A stretch of 64,000 bases of DNA, taken from the NCBI GenBank assembly GCA_947371755.1, contig CANBQT010000005.1:1-64000 (forward strand), in the 5' to 3' direction. The position numbers and the translations under genes were made by a program. Below the pieces are notes generated by a model that was not told the origin of the DNA, did no database searches, and worked only from the letters and a program-made list of their open reading frames with translations. Of the stretch, positions 18,702-28,694 are shown piece after piece (position 1 is the stretch's first letter; each line of letters opens with the position of its first letter). The DNA is from Chitinophagaceae bacterium (lineage in GTDB: Bacteria; Bacteroidota; Bacteroidia; Chitinophagales; Chitinophagaceae).

Positions 18702-21602
18702 TTATTTTTCGATGATTAACTTCTCGGATTTTTGTTTGCCATTCACAAGCAGCTGAACGATATACATACCATTAGTAACGGTATTAATGGCACTCAAAGA
18801 ATTATTCAAACTCACAGTATGAATACCCTTTGTCTGATACCCTTTATAAATGACTTTGAGTTTGTTTCCATTCATTGAAAGCATATTAATTGCAACTTGT
18901 CCACTCTCAGGTAAATCATAACTGATGATTGCGTTCTGACGAGCAGGATTAGGTGCAATGTTCATTTGCATATTCAAACTAACCGTGCTTGTTGGAATAA
19001 TGGCAGTGGCCACTGTGTTCTTTACATCTTTATTCGTATACACGTAATATTCACCCGGTTGCAAATTGATAGTTTCAATTCCACCTGTTGCTGTTCTTGT
19101 TGTACCAGTTAAATAACTATACCAGGTTCCCGCATTGGGGAAACTGATATTTGCACTGGCAGCTGCCACATCGAAATTTCCAATCACCACAACATTCAAA
19201 GAATCAGTTGTAAGTTTTAACCATTTTACATTACCTGCCAAATCGTAGGTAGAGTTGGAAGTTGTAAAAGTGCTGAGATAATTGGGTGTTAGTTTCAGTT
19301 TTATTAATTGCGCGTAAACGTCATATAATAGCTTTCTGGATGCATTGGAGTAAAAATCCCATCTGATAGGCTTTGGACTGAGTCTACAATTATTCGGATC
19401 AATTGTTACGCCATCGCTACAAGTATTAATAGAATAATCATATCCTAATTCTCCAAATTGCCACATTAATTTTGGTCCAGGAATCATTGCCCAAAAAGCT
19501 GCTCCCATTTCATTGCGTTTCATAGAAGTAGCAAAGGCTTTTACACTATATGAACCCGAAACATTTCCATAGGCAGTATTTTTAAAAGCCAGACGTTCTT
19601 CATCATGGCTTTCCATATATCCCACTAAATGTGGTTTCGTCCATCCTCTAGTAGGACTATTAAATAATGTGCTTTGCAAATCAGAACCCGTGTTATAACC
19701 CATGGTTGATTGGTTAAACGCATAATTCGAATTCCCCCATAATAACATGCCGTAATTAGATAATTCAATCTCTTCCTGATTCGCGGCAAAGTGTTCTAAA
19801 ATGCAATAAGAATTAGTGGAAAGACTTTGCATCTTATCGTAAATTCTTTTCCAAATAGCAACCCTACTTGCATCATAATTGCCCCATGCAGTTACATCCG
19901 TTGGATTATTAGTTTGGGTAAATCCTTTGGAAAGATCAAATCTGAACCCATCAATCTTATAATTCGTTAACCAATGTTCCAGAACTCTGTCCACAAAATC
20001 TTTTGTAGCCTGTGCTTCGTGATTGAAATCATAACCCACATTAAAAGGATGTTTTGCAACCTGATTAAACCAGGGACTATTTGCAGCTGGTTGATTATTT
20101 GCAGCATCCCAATACATTTGCACCATTGGTGAAGAACCAAAAGAATGATTCAAAACCATATCCATGATAACAGCAATTCCCTGACGGTGACATTCATCTA
20201 TAAACTGACGAACAGCCGTTTCAGTTCCATAAGCCTTATCAGGTGCGAAATAAAAACTAGGATTATATCCCCAACTATTGTTTCCTTCAAATTCATTGAA
20301 AGGCATTATTTCGATAGCATTAATGCCTAACCTTTTTAAATAAGTAAGCGTGTCTTTAACTGATTGGAAACTTTGTGTTGCTACAAAATCACGAATCAAT
20401 AATTCGTATATAACGAGGTTTCTTTTATCAGGTCTTGTAAAATTGTTAGTCTGCCAATTAAATGCAGGCTTAGCTGTTTGCAATAAACTTACGATGCCTG
20501 TAGTTTTCCCTGTAGGATATGCTTTTAAATTAGGATAAGTTAATACAGAAATATATTGATCATTGGAAGGGTCTAATATTTTTTCGGTGTTATAATCTGC
20601 TACTTTTAAAGAACCATCTACCAGATATTGATAAGCATATTCAGTTCCTGCAGTAAGTCCTGTGAGCCTTAACCAATAGGTAGTTCCATCAGGTGTTTGA
20701 TTCATTTGATAAGCTGCACTTTCAGTCCAGTTATTAAAATCTCCCACTACACTTACTCTGGATTTTAATGGCGCATATAAAACAAGTGTACATGCTGTAT
20801 TATCTGATTCGTAATTAATACCTTGTTTTAATCCCGCAGGCAATGCCGCAACATTATTCCCACCAGCGATAAAAAAACTCAAAGTATCTCTAACTGTTAC
20901 ACCAGCATTTAGTGCTTCGGCAATAATTGTTTGTGATCCTGTGGTGGTAATAGTTGTACTTGCTGTTAAAGTGGTGTTTGCCGTTGCCGTTCCTATCTGA
21001 GTACCATTAAAAAGTATTTTCAAATCGGAGCTTATAGCACTTGCAGAAGAAACAGATAAAGTATTGCCAACTACCTTTGTGATTACTTCGGGAATTGCAT
21101 TATAAGTGGCTTGTCTGAAAGGGTCTGTAATACGAACATAATTCGCATTGTCATAGACAGGAATATACATATCAGAGCCATCTATATTCGCTTGCTTAGT
21201 TACTCCTGTTCCATTTCTGAAGAGTATGGCAATTTTTAGAATTTTCTCTGATGCATTAGTTATACCAAAAAAAGTACGCAGGCCTCCAACAATAGTGTAT
21301 TTCCATTTATTTGCACCTAGATAGGTACATTGAGCAGCTGCAGGTGTTGTTCCCCAGGTAAACTTATTTGCATATTTCCAATCAGTTGGACCTGTACTTG
21401 AACTTGTAATGACGCCTATATGCACGTATACATCTGATGTATTAGCATAATTTAATAAGGCTTTGTTGCCGTAGTTACCATCACATACAATATCTATATT
21501 TCCAGTGTTGTCTTGTACAAATTCAGGAGTGGTCTTTAATAATTGCGCATAGCTGCTCAATGCAGTGCATAAAATAACAACAAGCAGGCAAGCTCTTTTC
21601 AT
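18702..21602 (-). CDS. GH13 alpha-amylase/pullulanase-type enzyme with T9SS type-A C-terminal domain
   Basis: DGFRFDLSKGF (nucleophile region), ILEHFA, ESHDEERL, IEIMPFNEFEGNNSWGYNPSFYFAPDKAYG; C-terminal PNPARQNAIISY...GMYIVQLLVNGKQKSEKLIIEK. Signal peptide start MKRACLLVV at 21602 preferred to ORF-track start at 21677. Confidence 0.92.
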   Translation of the reverse strand: MKRACLLVVILCTALSSYAQLLKTTPEFVQDNTGNIDIVCDGNYGNKALLNYANTSDVYVHIGVITSSSTGPTDWKYANKFTWGTTPAAAQCTYLGANKWKYTIVGGLRTFFGITNASEKILKIAILFRNGTGVTKQANIDGSDMYIPVYDNANYVRITDPFRQATYNAIPEVITKVVGNTLSVSSASAISSDLKILFNGTQIGTATANTTLTASTTITTTGSQTIIAEALNAGVTVRDTLSFFIAGGNNVAALPAGLKQGINYESDNTACTLVLYAPLKSRVSVVGDFNNWTESAAYQMNQTPDGTTYWLRLTGLTAGTEYAYQYLVDGSLKVADYNTEKILDPSNDQYISVLTYPNLKAYPTGKTTGIVSLLQTAKPAFNWQTNNFTRPDKRNLVIYELLIRDFVATQSFQSVKDTLTYLKRLGINAIEIMPFNEFEGNNSWGYNPSFYFAPDKAYGTETAVRQFIDECHRQGIAVIMDMVLNHSFGSSPMVQMYWDAANNQPAANSPWFNQVAKHPFNVGYDFNHEAQATKDFVDRVLEHWLTNYKIDGFRFDLSKGFTQTNNPTDVTAWGNYDASRVAIWKRIYDKMQSLSTNSYCILEHFAANQEEIELSNYGMLLWGNSNYAFNQSTMGYNTGSDLQSTLFNSPTRGWTKPHLVGYMESHDEERLAFKNTAYGNVSGSYSVKAFATSMKRNEMGAAFWAMIPGPKLMWQFGELGYDYSINTCSDGVTIDPNNCRLSPKPIRWDFYSNASRKLLYDVYAQLIKLKLTPNYLSTFTTSNSTYDLAGNVKWLKLTTDSLNVVVIGNFDVAAASANISFPNAGTWYSYLTGTTRTATGGIETINLQPGEYYVYTNKDVKNTVATAIIPTSTVSLNMQMNIAPNPARQNAIISYDLPESGQVAINMLSMNGNKLKVIYKGYQTKGIHTVSLNNSLSAINTVTNGMYIVQLLVNGKQKSEKLIIEK

Positions 21603-21641
21603 TTTGCAAATCGATTCAGGCAAACATTGCAAAATTGGATT

Positions 21642-21653
21642 GCAATCGTTTGC
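21642..21653. promoter_or_regulatory. Candidate LacI/GalR-type operator half-symmetric around CG
   Basis: GCAATCGTTTGC, 40 bp upstream of the GH13 start. Confidence 0.35.
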
Positions 21654-21661
21654 GGTTTTAA

Positions 21662-21708
21662 TGTGTGAATTTAACACATTAACAACAAAGTTGTGTAATT
21701 TTTACACA
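21662..21708. promoter_or_regulatory. Twin 17-bp palindromic candidate operators upstream of sus-like operon
   Basis: TGTGTGAATTTAACACA (21662-21678) and TGTGTAATTTTTACACA (21692-21708), 30 bp start-to-start. Confidence 0.6.
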
Positions 21709-21781
21709 AAAAAGAAATTTATTTTGGGTGTTTATTAAGCAGCTTTTTGAAGAAAAAGTGGTCTACATGCCTAAAAATGGC

Positions 21782-22519
21782 CTAGAAATCGATTCCGATC
21801 CATTTGCGCTTGTTCTTCTCGTACTTCTCAAAGTTGAATTTGTAGAGTTTCCCCGGGCGGTGAGGCACGTCCTGCTCCATTTCATTGATATCCACTAATA
21901 AGTCCATAGAAGCGAATTTTTTACGGAAATTCCGTCTATCGAGGCTAACTCCTAAGATCGCTTCATATAAATTCTGCAATTCCCTGAGTGAGAATTTTTC
22001 TGGCAGTAAATTAAATCCCAACGGGTGTTCCTGGATCATCTTTTGAAGCCAGCTATAACATTCATCTACAATTTCTTTGTGATCGAATGCCATGTCCTTC
22101 AAAGTAGATACCGTATGCCAATTCAAATCATTATCATGAATTTTTAGTTCATGATGATTAATATTCAATAAAGAACAATAAGCTACCGTAATTACTCTTC
22201 CTCCGGGGTGACGAGCCGGGTGACTAAACGCCCTTACCTGATCCAGAAAAACATCGTTCATTCCAGTACGTTCTTTCAATACCCGATAAGCGGCCTGATC
22301 TAATTCTTCATTGTCTTTTACGATATCACCCAAAAGAGAATAGTGGCCTTGATAATATTCTAAGTCACTTTTAATGACGAGTACTTTTAATTTATTTTCT
22401 TCAAATCCAAATATTACGCAGTCAACAGTCAGTGGAACTTTCGGATATGCCTGTACAAGCTTTTTAGCATCTTTGATCAGATGTTCATGCGGTTTTTCGT
22501 TAGAAATTTTCTTGGTCAT
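21782..22519 (-). CDS. Nudix-fold transcriptional regulator (NrtR/AraR-like, with C-terminal winged helix)
   Basis: Nudix-like N-terminus (TVDCVIFGFEENKLKVLVIKSD..GHYSLLGDIV) with degenerate Nudix box, C-terminal LYEAILGVSLDRRNFRKKFASMDLL; start MTKKIS at 22519 preferred. Confidence 0.82.
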   Translation of the reverse strand: MTKKISNEKPHEHLIKDAKKLVQAYPKVPLTVDCVIFGFEENKLKVLVIKSDLEYYQGHYSLLGDIVKDNEELDQAAYRVLKERTGMNDVFLDQVRAFSHPARHPGGRVITVAYCSLLNINHHELKIHDNDLNWHTVSTLKDMAFDHKEIVDECYSWLQKMIQEHPLGFNLLPEKFSLRELQNLYEAILGVSLDRRNFRKKFASMDLLVDINEMEQDVPHRPGKLYKFNFEKYEKNKRKWIGIDF

Positions 22520-22665
22520 GGTGCAAATGTTAGATTCAACCTGGGATCTTCTGATAGGCAATCGAAGCGTCAAGATACAAAGTTTTACAATAATGTTTAC
22601 CTTCTACATAGTAGATTTTAATGATTAACATTCAGCCCCTAACTTTATCGGCCAATCAATTTTGA

Positions 22666-24771
<2,106 letters not shown>

Positions 24772-24772
24772 C

Positions 24773-25444
24773 ATGCTTCAGCCCACCACATTAAAATTCT
24801 TACAATCGCTTAAGAAAAATAATAGCAAAGAATGGTTTGATCTAAATAGAAAACAATACGAATCTGCCAAAGCAGATTTTGCAGCATTGGTTGAAGCAAC
24901 GATACATTCCTTTGAAAAAAAAGATCCCAGCATTGCAGGTTTATCAGCTAAAGAATGTGTATTTAGAATTAATAGGGATGTTCGTTTCAGCAAGAATAAA
25001 GAACCTTATAAATCCAATATGGGTGCCAGCATCACAGCAGGTGGCAAAAAGGTAATGATGGCTGGTTATTATTTTCACTTGGAACCTGGGGGCAAGAGTT
25101 TTGTAGGTGGTGGACTTTATATGGCAGAACCTGATAAATTGAAAAAAGTTCGTCAGGAAATTGACTATAACTGGGAAGAATTCTCTAAGGTGATTCGTCA
25201 TAAAAAATTTAAAACGATCTATTCCGATTTAGACAAATCAGAAGGGATGAGCCTGGTGAGAGAACCCAAAGGTTATGAGAAAGACAATCCTGCTATCGAT
25301 TATATCAAATTAAAAAGTTGGATAGCTATAAAACCTATCACTGACAAACAATTAACAGAAAAGGAATTGGTAAAAACCATCACTGAGGCATTTGATGCCT
25401 TGTACCCTTTGATAGTATTTTTAAACAAAGCATTGTCGGAGTAA
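24773..25444 (+). CDS. DUF2461/TIGR02453 family protein
   Basis: FLQSLKKNNSKEWFDLNRKQYESAK...FRINRDVRFSKNKEPYKSNMGA. Confidence 0.85.
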   Translation: MLQPTTLKFLQSLKKNNSKEWFDLNRKQYESAKADFAALVEATIHSFEKKDPSIAGLSAKECVFRINRDVRFSKNKEPYKSNMGASITAGGKKVMMAGYYFHLEPGGKSFVGGGLYMAEPDKLKKVRQEIDYNWEEFSKVIRHKKFKTIYSDLDKSEGMSLVREPKGYEKDNPAIDYIKLKSWIAIKPITDKQLTEKELVKTITEAFDALYPLIVFLNKALSE

Positions 25445-25451
25445 CTAAATT

Positions 25452-26945
25452 TTACACTTCAAATTCTTCCAGGTCTTTAAATGCATTGCCAATACATTCT
25501 ATCGTATCGGATGCAAGGAGAGATTCAGTGGATTGATAACGCAAAGCAAGATCAGCAGCTAACCCATGTATGTAAACGCCTAGAATGGCCGCAACAGCAG
25601 ATGCATATTCTTGTGCAAGAAATGCTGTGATGATACCACTCAAACTATCACCAGACCCGGCTTTAGCCAGGCCAACATTTCCTGTGGTATTAAACCATCC
25701 CTTCCCTTTAACGGCAATCAAAGTATGATGTCCTTTTACCAATATGATTAGCTGGTACTCTTCCGATAATTTTACTGCTTTCTGCCATCTTTCAAATTCA
25801 TTAGCTGAAGTACCAAATAAACGATCAAATTCTTTAGGATGTGGCGTTAAAATAGATCCCGCACTAATTCTGGAAAGCCAATCCCGATGTTTGGAAAGAA
25901 TGGTAATTGCGTCCGCGTCTATTAATAATGGCTTTTGGAATGTATTAATTACATTTTCAACAATAGCAGTTGCCTTTTCATCTGTACCCAATCCCGGACC
26001 AATTCCGATTGCAGAAAATTTGTCAAAATCAATGGCTGGCACTTCACGGTTCAGTACCATTGCTTCTGGTAAAGCCGCATGAATTTCTGCATCGGTTTCT
26101 GATGGAATTGAAACCGTAAGCATTCCCAAGCCGGAACGCATGGCAGCCCTCGATGCAAGAATAGCTGCACCCATCTTACCCATACTTCCTGCGATTAATA
26201 ATGCGTGACCAAATTTTCCTTTATGAGAAAAATCATTTCTAGGCTTTACCAATAATTTCACCTGCGATTTCTCAAGCAATGCATAATCTGTTTCCACAGT
26301 TTTTAAAAAATCGGGTTGCAATAGTATATTAAGGATAACAACTTTCCCGAAGTATTCAGCATTTTCAGCAGCCAGAAAACAAAGTTTAAGTGCCTGGAAA
26401 CTGAGGGTAGTACAGGCTTTTATGATTGTATTACCTAAAGACGACCTATCAACAAACAAACCTGAGGGAATATCAATGGCAATAATTTTTGCTCCTGATA
26501 AATTGATGAATGCTACCAATGCCTTAGGCAGGTTTGTTAACGCAGTATGTAAGCCCGTGCCGAACAAAGCATCAATTAATAAATCAGTTTCTTGAATGAT
26601 GGGGAAAGTATCTTGTGATTGTAAATAGTGAATCTCTTTTGTGAAAGAATGAAGTCGATGCAAATTAGATTGAAAATCGATACTTCCTATTTTGCCCTGT
26701 TCTAAAATATACACAGCCACTTTATAACCTCTTCCTATCAATAATCTGGCAATAGCAAGTCCATCACCACCATTATTTCCTTTGGCACAAAATACTTTGA
26801 TTGGCTGTTCTATAGAAAAATCCCTAGCAATTGTTTCTGTACAAAGCAATGCTGCTCGTTCCATTAATTCATTGGAAGTGATTGGTTCGTGACTAATGGT
26901 ATAAGCATCCCATTGTTGAAATTGTTCTGCAGAAAGAAGTTTCAT
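25452..26945 (-). CDS. nnr: Bifunctional NAD(P)H-hydrate epimerase / ADP-dependent NAD(P)H-hydrate dehydratase
   Basis: AKGNNGGDGLAIARLL (YjeF_N), TPHPKEFDRLFG, GNVGLAKAGSGDSLSGIITAFLAQ (YjeF_C); start MKLLSAEQ at 26945 preferred. Confidence 0.92.
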   Translation of the reverse strand: MKLLSAEQFQQWDAYTISHEPITSNELMERAALLCTETIARDFSIEQPIKVFCAKGNNGGDGLAIARLLIGRGYKVAVYILEQGKIGSIDFQSNLHRLHSFTKEIHYLQSQDTFPIIQETDLLIDALFGTGLHTALTNLPKALVAFINLSGAKIIAIDIPSGLFVDRSSLGNTIIKACTTLSFQALKLCFLAAENAEYFGKVVILNILLQPDFLKTVETDYALLEKSQVKLLVKPRNDFSHKGKFGHALLIAGSMGKMGAAILASRAAMRSGLGMLTVSIPSETDAEIHAALPEAMVLNREVPAIDFDKFSAIGIGPGLGTDEKATAIVENVINTFQKPLLIDADAITILSKHRDWLSRISAGSILTPHPKEFDRLFGTSANEFERWQKAVKLSEEYQLIILVKGHHTLIAVKGKGWFNTTGNVGLAKAGSGDSLSGIITAFLAQEYASAVAAILGVYIHGLAADLALRYQSTESLLASDTIECIGNAFKDLEEFEV

Positions 26946-27043
26946 ACAATTCATTCTAGCTTAAAGTTACATAAGCAAATCGTGATTGTAAAAAACAAAA
27001 AACTATGATGAAGGGGCTTTAAAGTTAATAAGTCAATTATAAC

Positions 27044-27079
27044 AGAAATGTTCACTGAAAGTAATCAGTGAACATTTCT
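27044..27079. terminator. Perfect 15-bp inverted repeat hairpin between PepSY gene and nnr
   Basis: AGAAATGTTCACTGA-AAGTAA-TCAGTGAACATTTCT; no clear U-tract, so terminator role is tentative. Confidence 0.45.
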
Positions 27080-27086
27080 AAACAGG

Positions 27087-28676
27087 TTATTTTCTTTTTC
27101 TTGATTTAAAATATAAAGTAAGACCAAAAGCAACCACCACAATTTGTGCCATAGCCCAAAACATGGTACTAAAATCTCTCCACTCTTTCCCAGCAAAATC
27201 CATAAAATGGTGCTTATGTAAAAAGTTGAAAATATTCGCCTCAACTACATCATTATCATCAATTCTAACTGACAATTTTCCACTTGTAGTTTCTACATAA
27301 AATCTTTCATTATGATTTTTCGCATACTGAATCTTCCATACGGGTAATCGCTTATTAACAAACCCATATTCACCTTCGAATTTAGTGATTAGTGAATCTG
27401 ATATAATTTCATTATTGGAGTTTAAACCAAAACTATTAGCCAGGTCGTGTGCATATTTTTTGTCTCCATCATTAAAAATTGTTCCTTCATGCATGTTCAC
27501 ATAAAGTAATTGAGGTTTAGGCGTTTTCATCTCTTTCATCAAATCCTTTGGGGCCTTATCTCCTGACTTACTTTGTTTATCTTTTTTTATGGTTACTTGA
27601 TAGAAAAGAGAATGATCCATTGTAACCAGTGATATATTAGTAACTGGTTTTTTTACAATCAATCTGATACTATCAATATTCAAATGAATATTTTTACTTT
27701 GATAAGTTGTTTTGTCAAAAAAATTATCTCTCGTATCTACATGAAATTTTGAAAGCGCGTGATAAAATCCACTGAAACTAAACATTAAAGTAAATAAGGA
27801 AATTAATACTGAAGTATATCGGTGGTTCCTTCTAGCAGCTACTAATTCATTACCTTTTACTTTTTTTGATTTAGTTGTGAAGAAAATATAAATTCCCATA
27901 AGACTTGTCAAAAAGGCAAGACCCGCAAAAAGTAATTCAATATAAATACGACCAATACCCAAGAAACTTATCCATTCCCAGGTATGAATTAAAGAAAATA
28001 TTTTAGTAAATAATGCACGTTTATCGTCTACTGCAAAAGCAAATCTATCCTGGCTGGTTTCAACATAAATTCTAATGCCATCTTTTCTTTCAAACTCCAC
28101 TTTGTAAACTGGCAGCACTCTGTTGATGTTTTTATATTCATCATCGAAAGATCTTATTAAATGAACGTTATCAATTTTTGCTCCTTTTATTGGTTTTAGA
28201 ACACATACTGTAGCTGCATCACAGCAATCAGAAATCGTAGAATCCTTTGGAATATTTGACTTTGCATCACTCGCCAATTTGGATGTATCAGCTTTCAATT
28301 CACCTTCTAAAAAATATCGAGCTAAATATTGCGCATAAATCCAATCTCCTTTTTTAAGAAGTTTACCATTTCTTACACTTAAATAAATTAACTCGTCTTT
28401 ACCAATAGGTTGAATCTGATAAAACCAATTTGTATCGATATGAATTAAACGCACATTTTTAAATGAATCAATATGGTTTATTGACAATGCGTTTTCCAAA
28501 GATATTTTTACTGATCCGCTATCGATTGGTTTAGTATTCAAAAACTGGGTAGCTACTTGTGGTCTAAAACTTGACATAATGGGATGCATGAACCCGCTAG
28601 CTGCCCATAAAACTACTGGTATAGCAATTGCTATTGCAATAAAACGATGCCACTTGTATATGTTTTTCTTAATCAT
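27087..28676 (-). CDS. PepSY domain-containing membrane protein (iron-associated reductase-like)
   Basis: Four predicted TM segments, PepSY-like repeats (ERFYVETTSGKLSVRIDD, IRIYVETSQDRFAFAVDD), DCCDAATVC insert. Confidence 0.8.
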   Translation of the reverse strand: MIKKNIYKWHRFIAIAIAIPVVLWAASGFMHPIMSSFRPQVATQFLNTKPIDSGSVKISLENALSINHIDSFKNVRLIHIDTNWFYQIQPIGKDELIYLSVRNGKLLKKGDWIYAQYLARYFLEGELKADTSKLASDAKSNIPKDSTISDCCDAATVCVLKPIKGAKIDNVHLIRSFDDEYKNINRVLPVYKVEFERKDGIRIYVETSQDRFAFAVDDKRALFTKIFSLIHTWEWISFLGIGRIYIELLFAGLAFLTSLMGIYIFFTTKSKKVKGNELVAARRNHRYTSVLISLFTLMFSFSGFYHALSKFHVDTRDNFFDKTTYQSKNIHLNIDSIRLIVKKPVTNISLVTMDHSLFYQVTIKKDKQSKSGDKAPKDLMKEMKTPKPQLLYVNMHEGTIFNDGDKKYAHDLANSFGLNSNNEIISDSLITKFEGEYGFVNKRLPVWKIQYAKNHNERFYVETTSGKLSVRIDDNDVVEANIFNFLHKHHFMDFAGKEWRDFSTMFWAMAQIVVVAFGLTLYFKSRKRK

Positions 28677-28694
28677 TACCTAAGTTTTTAATAT

